A stretch of 64,000 nt of DNA from an uncultured Bacilli bacterium (GCA_934162325.1 CAKPIH010000001.1:10323-74322); one strand, 5' to 3'. Numbered from the stretch's first letter, positions 26,931 through 36,322 are shown. Translations and numbers: made by a program. The notes: generated by a model not told the origin, from the letters alone.

Positions 26931-28647
26931 TTCTACTACCTCCCCTTATCTTCATTATCTCCATAGATATTTCTGCTTGTTTTAACGGATCTTTCTCTTC
27001 TTTTAACTTTTTGTTTAAATTATTAACTCTTACTTCTTTATGATACTCATTTATAACAAAAATATAATCTTCAATCTCTTCTATTTGAAAGTCCTCTTTT
27101 ATTCCAATAGCAATAATATCACGGAGGGTTCTAAGTATTTCCTCTCGATCAGATATATAACTAATAAAATCAGCAACATTTATTATACCATATTTATGAA
27201 AATAGTAAATAATTTCATTAGATAATTCACGAATATTTTTATCAGGAAAATATCCAACTCTATTTTCAACCATATTAAGTACCTTTTCATTCTTTAACAT
27301 ATAATAAATAAGATAATTCTCTGCCATTCCATATTTATTATAAGTCTTCTTAGGTTTAATCTCTTTAACAACCTCTTTTTTATTTTTAATCAACTTATTA
27401 TATTTATCTTTTATAGTCTCATAATCTATATTAAAATTATCCGATAACTTCTTTAAATTAAGTTCTACTATAATATTATCTTTCTCATTAACAAGTTCTT
27501 TTAAAGCACTATTAACATAAGAAGAAATATCTTTAATATTACCAAAATCCTTATTCTTTTTAAGTATTTCCATCTTATAATCAATAAGATTACTAGCATT
27601 ATTAATTTGTGCTAAAAAAGAATCTTTACCATTTTTAAGTATATATTCATCAGGATCTAAATTATCAGGAAGTCTAACTACTTTAATATTAACTCCAGTA
27701 TCTTCAAGTAACTCAATAGCACTAATAGTAGCCTTTTCACCAGCAGCATCACCATCAAAACATAAAACAACATTATTAGCCATATTTCTAATAATACTTT
27801 TATGTTCCCTCGTAAGAGCAGTTCCCATAGTAGCAATACAATTATCAATACCAACTGTACTAGCCCTAATAACATCCATTTGACCTTCCATAATAATAAT
27901 AGAATCATTTTTCTTCAAATGTTCTTTAGCAATATGATAATTATATAAAATCTTTCCCTTTTTAAATTTATCCGTCTCTTTAGTATTAACATATTTAGCA
28001 GTATCTTTAGTATTATATATCCTACCAGAAAAAGCAACAGGATTACCACTTAAATCATAAATAGGAAACATAATTCTATTAATAAAAATATCATGTCCAT
28101 TCTCATTAGTAAGACCAACATCTACTAGTTTATCAATAGAATATTTTTTATTAATCAAGTATTCAGTAAGTGATACCTTCTGTATAGAAAGACCAATACC
28201 AAACCTCTTAATAGTATCTTTATCAATATGTCTCTTATCTAAATATTCAATAGCATTCTTACCTAAATTAGTAAATAAACTATTTTGATAAAATTTATTA
28301 GCAGTACTATAAATATCAAAGTATTCATCTTTCTTATTACTAACACTAATATTAGTACCAATATTAATACCAACCTTTTCCCCAAGCAATCTAACAGCCT
28401 CAGTAAAAGATATCTTCTCAAAATCCGCTACAAAAGTAAATACATTACCACTAGCACCACAAGAAAAACAAGTATAAATCTGTTTCTCCGGACTAACACT
28501 CATACTAGGAGAATGATCATCATGAAAAGGACAAACACCAAAATAATTTTTCCCCTTCTTTGTAAGATTAACATACTTAGAAATAACATCAACAATATCA
28601 GTTTTATTTCTTATCTCATTCATAACTTCATTACTGATATAAGCCAT
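26914..28647 (-). CDS. dnaG: DNA primase
   Basis: A 577-residue DnaG. The N-terminal zinc-binding domain carries [10 protein letters not shown] and CFSCG (CHC2 type, about residues 38-63). The TOPRIM core follows with IIMEGQMDV near 260 and [11 protein letters not shown] with the acidic catalytic residues near 310. The C-terminal DnaB-interaction domain is present but divergent. Start at 28647 after AAGGAAGTGAT; the longer frame adds nine unlikely residues. First gene of the macromolecular synthesis operon. Confidence 0.97.
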   Translation of the reverse strand: MAYISNEVMNEIRNKTDIVDVISKYVNLTKKGKNYFGVCPFHDDHSPSMSVSPEKQIYTCFSCGASGNVFTFVADFEKISFTEAVRLLGEKVGINIGTNISVSNKKDEYFDIYSTANKFYQNSLFTNLGKNAIEYLDKRHIDKDTIKRFGIGLSIQKVSLTEYLINKKYSIDKLVDVGLTNENGHDIFINRIMFPIYDLSGNPVAFSGRIYNTKDTAKYVNTKETDKFKKGKILYNYHIAKEHLKKNDSIIIMEGQMDVIRASTVGIDNCIATMGTALTREHKSIIRNMANNVVLCFDGDAAGEKATISAIELLEDTGVNIKVVRLPDNLDPDEYILKNGKDSFLAQINNASNLIDYKMEILKKNKDFGNIKDISSYVNSALKELVNEKDNIIVELNLKKLSDNFNIDYETIKDKYNKLIKNKKEVVKEIKPKKTYNKYGMAENYLIYYMLKNEKVLNMVENRVGYFPDKNIRELSNEIIYYFHKYGIINVADFISYISDREEILRTLRDIIAIGIKEDFQIEEIEDYIFVINEYHKEVRVNNLNKKLKEEKDPLKQAEISMEIMKIRGGSRNGIRN

Positions 28648-28678
28648 AAGTATCACTTCCTTACAAAAAGCCAATATA

Positions 28679-28707
28679 ATTATATAACAAAAGCATTTTT
28701 TTGTAAA
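28679..28707 (-). promoter_or_regulatory. Sigma-A promoter of dnaG-rpoD-trmK
   Basis: -35 TTTACA (28702-28707), 17-bp spacer, perfect -10 TATAAT (28679-28684) on the minus strand. Confidence 0.7.
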
Positions 28708-28730
28708 GAAAAAAGATAAGAAACTTCCAT
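28680..28730 (-). CDS. Possible 16-residue leader peptide upstream of dnaG
   Basis: Open frame MEVSYLFSLQKNAFVI behind an unusually good ribosome-binding site (AGGGAGG, 5 bases from ATG). The dnaG promoter lies inside it, so it would need an upstream promoter. It may be chance. Confidence 0.25.
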   Translation of the reverse strand: MEVSYLFSLQKNAFVI

Positions 28731-28788
28731 ATTTCCTCCCTTTTTAGTATATAACCCTAACTAATATATAATATATATGGTTGATATC

Positions 28789-28846
28789 TTAGTTAAAGAC
28801 TCCATTAGAGGCTTTAACTAATACTCTAAGATTACAAGCTTAGAGT
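28789..28846 (-). repeat. Intergenic twin stem-loop, locus D
   Basis: Reverse-oriented member of the family. 10-bp stem (28789-28798 with 28812-28821); read on the minus strand the loop is CCTCTAATGGAGT. A second 8-bp stem (28823-28830 with 28839-28846) has loop CTTGTAAT, identical to the first loop of locus G. The 5' flank (28765-28788) resembles bases 61-85 of locus A. Confidence 0.7.
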
Positions 28847-28861
28847 GCCATAAAAAAATAG

Positions 28862-29851
28862 TTATCTAGCAAATCCATATACCCTCCCTTTTTCTAAAGG
28901 AATATTCTTATAATAAAACAAATCACTAACCGTAACAAAAGTATAACCCTTACTCTTTAAAGATGGAATAATAATTTCTAATGCATTAGCAGTAGCACTA
29001 TAAATATCATGCATTAAAACAATATCTCCATCTTTTACTTTATTAATAACCCTACTACTAATTCTCCTAGAATTATGATATTTCCAGTCCAAAGTATCAA
29101 TATCCCATATAATAATAGGAGTATCCACTACACCCCTAATCATCTTATTACAAGATCCATAACTAGGTCTAAATAAAGTAGGATATTTCCCCGTAACTTC
29201 AAAAATAAGATTACTAGTATCATTAATCTCACTCTTAACCTTATCTTCTTTATATTTAGTAAGAAGTAAATGATTAAAAGTATGATTTCCAATCTCCATC
29301 TTACTACTAACCATTCTCTTTAAAATATTCTCATTTTCCTTAATTCTATTACCAAGTACAAAAAAAGTAGCAGGAACATTATTTTCCTCTAATATATCAA
29401 GAACCTTATTAGTATTATAATTAGGTCCATCATCAAAAGTAAGAGCAATATATTTATTACTAGTAATATCATTATCATAAATAATATAATCATTCATATA
29501 AGTACTAGCTATCCCCTTCTCCACTTTATCATTATCCATATCAATAATAAAACTATCAATATCATTAGATATCTTTCCTGATCCTACTATATATTTATAA
29601 AAACTCAAATAATATTTATTCTCTTTCAAATAACCATCATAATCAATAAAAATATCATCACTATAATTATTAGAAGTCCTATTCAAATAATTCTCAATAA
29701 ATAAATCAATATTATCATTATCAAAAAAAGGATAATTAATAGTCCTATTACTATCAATAAGTACCTTGTTAACAATCTCACTATTATAATCAATAACTAG
29801 TATCATAAAAAAAATAATAATAAAAGGAAGCATAAAATATCTATATTTCAT
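28862..29851 (-). CDS. Polysaccharide deacetylase (CE4), PdaA/PgdA type
   Basis: A 329-residue extracytoplasmic NodB-homology deacetylase with an N-terminal signal-anchor (about residues 7-22) and a 110-residue spacer. The CE4 motifs are complete: TFDDGP (motif 1) near 138, HTFNHLL (H-x3-H, motif 2) near 190, RPSYGS (motif 3) near 228, then DTLDW and MHDIY. Substrates may be cell-wall N-acetylmuramic acid or N-acetylglucosamine; in spore formers PdaA makes muramic-delta-lactam in the cortex. Which one applies cannot be told. Start after AGGTGAA. Confidence 0.9.
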   Translation of the reverse strand: MKYRYFMLPFIIIFFMILVIDYNSEIVNKVLIDSNRTINYPFFDNDNIDLFIENYLNRTSNNYSDDIFIDYDGYLKENKYYLSFYKYIVGSGKISNDIDSFIIDMDNDKVEKGIASTYMNDYIIYDNDITSNKYIALTFDDGPNYNTNKVLDILEENNVPATFFVLGNRIKENENILKRMVSSKMEIGNHTFNHLLLTKYKEDKVKSEINDTSNLIFEVTGKYPTLFRPSYGSCNKMIRGVVDTPIIIWDIDTLDWKYHNSRRISSRVINKVKDGDIVLMHDIYSATANALEIIIPSLKSKGYTFVTVSDLFYYKNIPLEKGRVYGFAR

Positions 29852-29874
29852 AAATTCACCTATCTAAATATATG

Positions 29875-29899
29875 AAAAAAAGACTAAATATATTAGTCT
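29875..29899 (-). terminator. Terminator of the HD-domain gene
   Basis: Stem AGACTAA/TTAGTCT (29881-29887, 29893-29899) then T6 on the minus strand; it covers the gene's stop. Confidence 0.75.
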
Positions 29900-30468
29900 C
29901 TAATATCAATTCCATCAAACTTAACATCAATAAACCTCTTACTAGATAAATAATCACACATATGTACAAATCTCTGATACTTATCTTTAGGTATAGGTAA
30001 AACCTCATTACCATTATAATCCTTATTCCAAATACCCATATGTGAAGAAATAACCCTAATAAGTAAATTAAATTCTTCATCAGTAAGAGATAATTTACTC
30101 CTACTTTCTTTTATAAGTTCACATACCACTAACGGATGATCAAATCTCGTATACTTTTCTTTTACTCTACCACTTTTACACCCATCATGTAAAACAATAG
30201 CCATAATAATAATATCCTTTTCATTATCACTAAAATTATTAAGTCCCGGATTATCTAAAAGCTCTTTAGCAAATCTAACTGCCACTTTAGTATGTTTAAC
30301 AAGTCCATGCTCACTCTTAGCAAAATCTGGATGGTATTTACCAGTACTAGAAGCAGGAATATCAAAAAAATAATCAGGTAATTCATTAACCAATAACTTA
30401 AGATCTTCTCTTTTCTTATTGTCTTTTATATAACCATATTCCTTATTAAAATATTCAATTTTATTCAT
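29893..30468 (-). CDS. HD-domain phosphohydrolase
   Basis: A 191-residue soluble protein with an HD-type metal site: EHGLVKHTKVAVR near residue 53 and VLHDGCKSG near 92, then DHPLVVCE and the SSHMGIW segment in the C-terminal half. HD enzymes hydrolyse nucleotides, including 5'-nucleotidase and (p)ppGpp-type substrates; this one is uncharacterised. It lies between MscS and the deacetylase, all on the minus strand. Confidence 0.8.
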   Translation of the reverse strand: MNKIEYFNKEYGYIKDNKKREDLKLLVNELPDYFFDIPASSTGKYHPDFAKSEHGLVKHTKVAVRFAKELLDNPGLNNFSDNEKDIIIMAIVLHDGCKSGRVKEKYTRFDHPLVVCELIKESRSKLSLTDEEFNLLIRVISSHMGIWNKDYNGNEVLPIPKDKYQRFVHMCDYLSSKRFIDVKFDGIDIRD

Positions 30469-30473
30469 AACAT

Positions 30474-31274
30474 CTACTTCCTTACATTAATATCTACAGT
30501 AGTATATGGTATTTCAATCTTTTCCTTATCAAAAGTATCTTTAACCAATCTAAGAAATGCTCTCTTAGCAGAATACCTATTAGGAGCCTTACAAGTAACA
30601 TTAACTAAATATACAATCGAAGAATCCGCAAAAGCATCAACACCATTTAATTCATATGCAATAACACCATCAATTTTTAATACATCTTCCCTAATATCCG
30701 AAAGAACTTTCTCTAGTTTTTCCAAATTAGTATCATATGCTACATTAAGTTTAATATATAATATAGCATCAGACAAACTATAATTAATAACCTCATTAAA
30801 TGAAGAATTACCAATTGATTTAATCTCACCAGTAAAAGATTTAATCTTAGTAGTTCTAAGTCCTAATTGAATAACAGTACCACTAAAACCATTAATTTCA
30901 ACAGTATCTCCGACAGCAAACTTATTATCAAAAATAATAGAAATTCCCGCTAATAAATCTTTTAAAATATCTTGAAAAGCAAGACCAATAACCGCAGCAA
31001 ATACTCCAATTGAAGCAATAATACTAGTAGTATCAACTCCATATAATTTTAATATTTGTAATATAATTAATATAACAATTATATATTTAAAAATATTCTT
31101 AGATAAATCAATTATTGTATCTTTCCTCTTATCCCTACCTCTAGTACTCTTATGTTTAGCAGTAAGTTTATTAATAACACTATTAACAACTAAATAAAGA
31201 AATAAACCTACTATAACATAAACAAAAGGTAAATAAAACTTTTCACTAGTAATAACTTTAATAAAACCTTCCAT
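30474..31274 (-). CDS. mscS: MscS-type small-conductance mechanosensitive channel
   Basis: A 266-residue channel with three membrane helices (about 12-32, 55-78, 83-110). The pore helix contains SIGVFAAVIGLAFQDILKDLLAGISI, cut short here to the diagnostic VIGLAFQDI/LLAG elements, followed by the beta domain starting VGDTVEINGFSGTV. It releases solutes on hypo-osmotic shock. It has a lysine-rich loop after helix 1. Start after AAGAAGGAAG. Confidence 0.92.
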   Translation of the reverse strand: MEGFIKVITSEKFYLPFVYVIVGLFLYLVVNSVINKLTAKHKSTRGRDKRKDTIIDLSKNIFKYIIVILIILQILKLYGVDTTSIIASIGVFAAVIGLAFQDILKDLLAGISIIFDNKFAVGDTVEINGFSGTVIQLGLRTTKIKSFTGEIKSIGNSSFNEVINYSLSDAILYIKLNVAYDTNLEKLEKVLSDIREDVLKIDGVIAYELNGVDAFADSSIVYLVNVTCKAPNRYSAKRAFLRLVKDTFDKEKIEIPYTTVDINVRK

Positions 31275-31312
31275 AATCTTCCTTCTTTCTTTTTATATAA
31301 ATAATTATACCA

Positions 31313-32389
31313 TTATTTAAACATTCTAACAATAACTTCATTAGAAATATACATATATTTCTTATTAATTTTAAGATAATTATTTTCTTTTATCAAATAA
31401 CCATCTCTAACTAAGTCATCTATATCATAAACATCTTCTAATAAAACATTAAATTTTTCTTTAAACTCATCTAAATTTATACCATCAAACTTTCTAAGTC
31501 CAAGCATCACTTCATTTTCCATCTGAATATCTTTATCTTCTTCTTGGGTATAATCTAAATAACTACCACTTAAATACTTACTTAAATTCTTCGTATTACT
31601 AATTCTCTTATTACCAATATAACTAACACTAGATAAACCAAAACCATAATATTCATAATTATTCCAATAACCCAAATTATGTTTAGATTGATATCCACTT
31701 CTAGCATAATTACTAATTTCATAATGAATATACCCATTCTTCTCTAAAGTATCCTGAATATAATTATACATCTCATAATCCAGATCCTCATCAATATTCT
31801 TAGTACCATTAATCTTTAATACCGTATTATCCTCAATAATCAAACTATAAGTAGAAATATGTGGAATATCAAGTTCTAAAAAACAATCAATATCCCTCTT
31901 CAAAATATTAATATCATCATAAGCAGCATATATTAAATCAATATTAATATTATCAAAATATTTCTTTACTAACCCAATCTTTTCAAATACCATTTTCTTA
32001 TCATGATTTCTTCCAAGAAACTTAATTACACTATCATTAAAAGATTCTACCCCTACATTAACTCTATTAATACCATATTTTTTCATAATAATAAGTTTTT
32101 CTTCACTAATAGAATCAATATTACATTCCATAGTAAATTCACAATAAATATCTTTATCAAAAACACCAATAATATCAAATAAATACCTAAGTTCATCTAT
32201 ATCTAAACTAGATGGTGTACCTCCTCCTATAAAAATAGTATTTACTTTCTCACCTTTATATCTACTACTAATCTCTTTCTTAAGATTATCTAAATAATCA
32301 TAAATATATTTCTTATTATAATATACCTTACAAAAATCACAATAACTACAAATACTATTACAAAAAGGAATATGAATATATATCAACAT
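31313..32389 (-). CDS. hemW: HemW-like radical SAM protein
   Basis: A 358-residue radical SAM enzyme with the N-terminal Cx3Cx2C site CNSICSYCDFC near residue 9, FIGGGTPSSL, then GVESF and the HNLGYWNN-type C-terminal motif. It matches HemW (formerly HemN-like), which binds heme and acts in heme trafficking; it lacks the residues that would make it coproporphyrinogen dehydrogenase. Start at 32389 after GGTGA. It is divergent from sspI across about 90 bases. The lepA gene that often precedes hemW is absent; the TypA GTPase found at 49221 is a different protein. Confidence 0.9.
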   Translation of the reverse strand: MLIYIHIPFCNSICSYCDFCKVYYNKKYIYDYLDNLKKEISSRYKGEKVNTIFIGGGTPSSLDIDELRYLFDIIGVFDKDIYCEFTMECNIDSISEEKLIIMKKYGINRVNVGVESFNDSVIKFLGRNHDKKMVFEKIGLVKKYFDNINIDLIYAAYDDINILKRDIDCFLELDIPHISTYSLIIEDNTVLKINGTKNIDEDLDYEMYNYIQDTLEKNGYIHYEISNYARSGYQSKHNLGYWNNYEYYGFGLSSVSYIGNKRISNTKNLSKYLSGSYLDYTQEEDKDIQMENEVMLGLRKFDGINLDEFKEKFNVLLEDVYDIDDLVRDGYLIKENNYLKINKKYMYISNEVIVRMFK

Positions 32390-32434
32390 AAACATCACCA
32401 TAAATAGAATATCATACTAAAGAGTATTTTACAA

Positions 32435-32464
32435 CGTATAAATCAAAAATAAATAACCATATTA
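32435..32464 (+). promoter_or_regulatory. Sigma-G-type promoter of sspI
   Basis: -35 CGTATA (32435-32440), 17-bp spacer, -10 CATATTA (32458-32464). This is close to the sigma-G consensus (TGHATR and CATWHTA), as expected for a forespore-specific SASP gene. Confidence 0.6.
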
Positions 32465-32478
32465 ATAATGGTGATAAC

Positions 32479-32685
32479 ATGAATAATATAGATATAAGAG
32501 CTTATATAATTTCTAACTTCAAAGAAGACAATATAGAAGAAATAAGAAATTCAATTGAGGAATCAATAGCATCACATGATGAAGATCCTCTAATAGGATT
32601 AGGAGTATTATTTGAATTATTTTGGAATAATAGCACTGATGAAGAAAAAGAAAAAGCCCTATCAAATATAAAAAAAGGTATGTAA
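32479..32685 (+). CDS. sspI: Small acid-soluble spore protein SspI
   Basis: A 68-residue acidic protein. The C-terminal LIGLGVLFELFW motif and the N-terminal IRAYIISNFK match SspI, a minor SASP found only in spores. It is a plus-strand gene inserted between leftward genes, has a good ribosome-binding site (GGTGAT) and a likely sigma-G promoter, and ends at a bidirectional terminator. Along with gpr it shows the organism makes spores. Confidence 0.9.
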   Translation: MNNIDIRAYIISNFKEDNIEEIRNSIEESIASHDEDPLIGLGVLFELFWNNSTDEEKEKALSNIKKGM

Positions 32686-32708
32686 CCAAAAATTACATAT
32701 CTTTTTTT
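32670..32708. terminator. Bidirectional terminator between sspI and holA
   Basis: Long stem (32670-32685 with 32693-32708, one G-T pair) with A-run on one side and T-run on the other; it serves both convergent genes. Confidence 0.85.
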
Positions 32709-33643
32709 GCAATAAAAAGTTCTAAAAGAAACTTACCATCACCATTACCACTCTTAATATTTTTATCAATATCCGCTAATTTAGATAAATACTTAATCAA
32801 ATCATCTTCACTATAGTAGTAGCAATCATTAAGTAAATACTTAACTCTATATGGACTTTTAAACTCTAATATTTTAGCAATTTCTTCATTAGACTTACCA
32901 CTATTATATAATCTCTTAACTTGAAATAATAATCTAATCTGACTAGCAATAATAGCTATTATCTGACTAACATCCATACCATTATTAATAAAATTATAAT
33001 ATAACTTCATAGCCTTATTACAATCATTTTTAAGAATAGAGCTAACAAGTTCAAATACAGTATCATCTATATCTTCATCAACAAGTAAAATAATATCATC
33101 TTTATCAATAACTTTCTCTTCTAATTTATATAGCATAAGTTTATCAAGTTCATTCTTAATATTATCAATATCTTTATTACATCTACCCAAAAAGAACTTA
33201 ATATCCATATTACTCATAGTAAATCCATTATCTTTAATATAATTCCTAACAAAAGTATCCAAATACTCTTCAGTAACACTAAGTTTATTAATAGTACCAT
33301 TATCATTAATTAATTTATATAACTTCTTCTTACTATCAACACTATCACTATTTAAAATAAATATCAAATAACTATTAGTATTATAATTATTAAAATATTC
33401 CTCTAACAAAGAAATATCAAATTCACTCTTCTGTAAAAAATAACTATCACTATCAATAACAATAAACTTATATGGATCAAACATCCCAATAGTAGAAGCC
33501 TCTACAATAATATCCGAAACATTTTCAATATCATAATATATACTATCACTAGTAATATTTAAATTCTTCTTAAGTTTATTAACCTCATTACTTAAAAGAG
33601 ATTTATCTCCACTATATAATAAATAAAAATTACTCTTTTTCAT
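32693..33643 (-). CDS. holA: DNA polymerase III delta subunit
   Basis: A 316-residue HolA, which opens the sliding clamp as part of the clamp loader. The N-terminal FYLLYSGDKSLLSNEVNKL, the middle NKDIDNIKNELDKLMLY and the final LLFQVKRLYNSGKSNEEIAKIL segment are typical of HolA of Bacillota. Start by AAGGTTG with a TAATG overlap of one base to the preceding gene. Confidence 0.92.
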   Translation of the reverse strand: MKKSNFYLLYSGDKSLLSNEVNKLKKNLNITSDSIYYDIENVSDIIVEASTIGMFDPYKFIVIDSDSYFLQKSEFDISLLEEYFNNYNTNSYLIFILNSDSVDSKKKLYKLINDNGTINKLSVTEEYLDTFVRNYIKDNGFTMSNMDIKFFLGRCNKDIDNIKNELDKLMLYKLEEKVIDKDDIILLVDEDIDDTVFELVSSILKNDCNKAMKLYYNFINNGMDVSQIIAIIASQIRLLFQVKRLYNSGKSNEEIAKILEFKSPYRVKYLLNDCYYYSEDDLIKYLSKLADIDKNIKSGNGDGKFLLELFIAKKDM

Positions 33644-34485
33644 TAATTATCAACAACCTTACAAGTATAATTATCATCTTGATAATGTTTTATAAGTCCA
33701 TCTTTATCTGTAGGTAAAAAGAAGTCTTCTTTAGTATTAATTGAAGAAAATAATTTATAAGTATAAGTATTATCATCAAACTTATAAGTATCACCATCAC
33801 TAAAATATTGATAAAAATAACTTTTATCTCTAAATTCTTTATAATAATTAACATCATTAAAAATATAATCAGACTTTACTTTAATATCAATAATAGTTCC
33901 ATGACCATTAAATTCAAGTTCAACATTTTCAATAACTGAAGCCGGTAGTTTTTCATGATCATAAGACTTACTACAAGTATAGTAAACATTTTTACCATTA
34001 ATAACTTCTGGATTAAAAAAGAAAAACATAGCTACTACTAAAATAAAAACAAGTAAAAATACTATAGTAAAATTAACTTTTTTCTTTGGAACAATCTCTT
34101 TTTCAACAACTTTAGGTTTTGGAATCGTAATATCATTAAGTTTTTTAATATCAACATCAACATCACATATTGCTTCATCTATAACCTGTATAGAATTAAC
34201 TTTATCTAAAGAAATAATTTCATATTCTTCTTGATAATTATTATCAATTAACTCTTTAACAAAATTCTTAATATCATCATCATTTTCACCTTTCGATATC
34301 ATAACAATAATCTCATTATTTTTAACAAAAGCCGAACCACAATATAATTTCTTATTATCATAACTATAAATTATATATTTATTACCATTCTTAATACTTT
34401 TAAATACTGCAAAAACATTTAAAAAAATAGTCTCTTGTCCAAAATTAAACTTATAGTCATTTAATTTAATAACTTTACCATTCAT
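33643..34485 (-). CDS. Single-pass membrane protein upstream of holA, unknown function
   Basis: A 280-residue protein with a soluble N-terminal domain of about 140 residues (containing an Asn/Asp/Lys-rich mix), one membrane helix (about 148-166, a FTIVFLLVFIL-type segment) and an external C-terminal domain of about 110 residues with two cysteines. No family recognised. It overlaps holA by one base and shares its transcript. Start after GGTGATAAT. Confidence 0.6.
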   Translation of the reverse strand: MNGKVIKLNDYKFNFGQETIFLNVFAVFKSIKNGNKYIIYSYDNKKLYCGSAFVKNNEIIVMISKGENDDDIKNFVKELIDNNYQEEYEIISLDKVNSIQVIDEAICDVDVDIKKLNDITIPKPKVVEKEIVPKKKVNFTIVFLLVFILVVAMFFFFNPEVINGKNVYYTCSKSYDHEKLPASVIENVELEFNGHGTIIDIKVKSDYIFNDVNYYKEFRDKSYFYQYFSDGDTYKFDDNTYTYKLFSSINTKEDFFLPTDKDGLIKHYQDDNYTCKVVDN

Positions 34486-34534
34486 AACATTATCACCTAA
34501 ATAAATTATATACTAAATTATCATTTTAGTAAAG

Positions 34535-34554
34535 AAAAAACTGCTAATGCAGTT
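34535..34554 (-). terminator. Terminator of the 184-residue surface protein gene
   Basis: Stem AACTGC/GCAGTT (34539-34544, 34549-34554) then TTTTTTC on the minus strand. Confidence 0.75.
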
Positions 34555-35107
34555 ATTGATATCTTAATTGCTGAGCATTTATATCAAATCCCCCAACAAA
34601 AGTATTATTCATTTCATAATTTTGATTAGTTCCATCATCATTAAGCCATATTACAACAGTATAGTAATTAGTAGTATCAGTCTTTAATACTTCGCCAGAA
34701 ACTAGTAAAACCCTACCACTACTCGGAATACTACCAGAAGAAATTTTACTACCATTAGAATTATATAATACAAATTTCAAACTATTATTAAGAAATTCAT
34801 TTTTAGTAACATTAATATAAATATCTAATGTTTGATCTAAAGTACCACTACTAGAAACAGCAAATCTCTTAGTATATACAGCATAGTTTTCTCCTAATGA
34901 AGGTTCCTTTCTAGGAATTAACCCATTACTATTAATAGAAGCCCCATCAATATAATTTATAGCAATACTTCCTGTTTTAACTTTAGTACTATCGTCTTTT
35001 TCTTTAGCAACTAAAGAAAAATAAGTAAAAGTAATACCAACCATCAAAGTAATAATTGTAAGAATTAAAACAATCAAATAAAATATATCATTTTTACTTT
35101 TACTCAT
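34553..35107 (-). CDS. TasA/camelysin-like exported protein
   Basis: A 184-residue protein with a single hydrophobic segment (about 9-29) followed by FTYFSLVAKEKD. The remainder is a beta-rich domain with TGSIAINYIDG near the start. This layout (helix then a YFS motif and a strand-rich domain) matches SipW-dependent TasA/camelysin-type fibre proteins, but the peptidase itself is not visible here. A true start at 35107 follows AGGTGATG; the track extension is not needed. Its neighbour at 35176 has the same architecture, so the two may form one surface structure. Confidence 0.65.
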   Translation of the reverse strand: MSKSKNDIFYLIVLILTIITLMVGITFTYFSLVAKEKDDSTKVKTGSIAINYIDGASINSNGLIPRKEPSLGENYAVYTKRFAVSSSGTLDQTLDIYINVTKNEFLNNSLKFVLYNSNGSKISSGSIPSSGRVLLVSGEVLKTDTTNYYTVVIWLNDDGTNQNYEMNNTFVGGFDINAQQLRYQ

Positions 35108-35140
35108 ATCATCACCTAGTATAATAATACCAAAAATATC

Positions 35141-35170
35141 AAAAAAAAGCAATATCAAATATTGCTTTTT
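35141..35170. terminator. Bidirectional hairpin between the two TasA-like genes
   Basis: 12-bp stem (35144-35155 with 35159-35170) with A-run and T-run arms. Confidence 0.8.
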
Positions 35171-35175
35171 AATAA

Positions 35176-35916
35176 TTATTCTCCTGCAGCTACACCAGTA
35201 ATATCGCCATTTGCTCCTGGTAAGTCAACATGAATTGTACCCTTAAAAATTGCACCTTGTTCAGCATTATTGTCTTCACCAGCTTCATTAAGCCAAACAA
35301 ATAAACGATAATTCTTTGAAGCACCTTTTCCAGCAAGATCAGCAGTAGTATTAATATCATTACCAAGTAAACTAAATCCAGATACATCATATGTACCAGC
35401 TTCAGCATTATAAGGAACTTTTCCTTCATATACTTGTGTTCCATTATTTGATTTATCATCAATACCAGTTCTATCATATAATGTAAACATTAAATTAGAA
35501 AATCCAACCTTACCTTCAGTAAGAGCTGTTGGAACAACATAAGCCTTTACCTTAACAGCATTTTCACTATTATTAGTTAAAGAAAATTCATAATAACCAC
35601 AAGTAGTATAGTTATTATCATCTTTACATGTAGTATAAGGAACTTGTGCACCTTCAACTTCATGAGTAGTTCCAGCTAAACCTCTAGTTAAAGTTTTCAT
35701 AGCAATTTCTCTAGTAGATGGAATCAAATTTTCAATTGCAATTTGATCACCCTCAGTATAAACAATTTTAACTGAAGCAGCACTAACATTTACAGCATCT
35801 TGTTTACTACTTGCATTAATTGAAAAATATGCAAATGATGCCCCAATTATAGCTACAATTAAAGTAAGAACCCCAATAACACCAAAAAATACTCCTCTCT
35901 TATCTTCTCTTTCCAT
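35176..35916 (-). CDS. TasA/camelysin-like exported protein
   Basis: A 246-residue protein. The hydrophobic N-terminal segment (about 9-29, GVLTLIVAIIGASFAYFS) precedes a strand-rich domain with VSAASVKIVYTEGD; a CKDDNNYTTC disulfide-like pair follows. It is arranged like the 184-residue protein beside it. Camelysin/TasA homologues make extracellular fibres or are metalloproteases; the sequence here has no clear catalytic residues, so a structural role is more likely. Base composition is less AT-rich than that of its neighbours, suggesting high expression. Start after AGGAGGAA. Confidence 0.65.
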   Translation of the reverse strand: MEREDKRGVFFGVIGVLTLIVAIIGASFAYFSINASSKQDAVNVSAASVKIVYTEGDQIAIENLIPSTREIAMKTLTRGLAGTTHEVEGAQVPYTTCKDDNNYTTCGYYEFSLTNNSENAVKVKAYVVPTALTEGKVGFSNLMFTLYDRTGIDDKSNNGTQVYEGKVPYNAEAGTYDVSGFSLLGNDINTTADLAGKGASKNYRLFVWLNEAGEDNNAEQGAIFKGTIHVDLPGANGDITGVAAGE

Positions 35917-35987
35917 AAATAATTCCTCCTCTCTTCTATCATAATAATCATACCAAAAAACAAAAAGAAAATCAATATTTTTTCTAC

Positions 35988-36025
35988 AAAAAAAAGAAAT
36001 AGTAACATTTATCTATTACTATTTC
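35988..36025 (-). terminator. Terminator of the thioredoxin gene
   Basis: 10-bp stem GAAATAGTAA/TTACTATTTC (35996-36005, 36016-36025) then T8 on the minus strand. Confidence 0.85.
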
Positions 36026-36312
36026 ATAAAATCAATTAATTCTTCCTTCGACATATATCCAATATTTCTTTTAACTTCCTCACCATTTTTAAATAAAATA
36101 ACGGTCGGAATAGTCATAACACCATACCTTCTAGCAATATCATTTTCCTTATCAACATCGACCTTAACAAAATTAATATTACTTTCATTAGAAACTTCTT
36201 CAAATACTGGACCAAACATTTTACAAGGACCACACCATGTAGCATAAAAATCCACAACAGCAATATCCTTAATAAAATCATCAAAACCATTTTCATAATG
36301 AATTAATCCCAT
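36019..36312 (-). CDS. trxA: Thioredoxin
   Basis: A 97-residue thioredoxin with the fold's VVDFYATWCGPCKMFGP active site (Cys pair near residue 27), the cis-Pro in TIPTVILFKNG and GYMSKEELIDF at the end. It reduces disulfides in the cytoplasm. It is shorter than usual at the N-terminus (starts MGLIHYENGFD). Start after TAGGAGG. It lies immediately downstream of cvpA. Confidence 0.93.
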   Translation of the reverse strand: MGLIHYENGFDDFIKDIAVVDFYATWCGPCKMFGPVFEEVSNESNINFVKVDVDKENDIARRYGVMTIPTVILFKNGEEVKRNIGYMSKEELIDFMK

Positions 36313-36322
36313 AACAAACCTC

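Noticed and set aside
28285..28719. 144-codon plus-strand frame opposite dnaG
   Set aside because: Ile/Thr/Asn-rich antisense shadow of the primase gene.
36114..36296. Second frame over the thioredoxin gene
   Set aside because: Same-strand shadow frame; the thioredoxin frame has the CGPC motif and ribosome-binding site.
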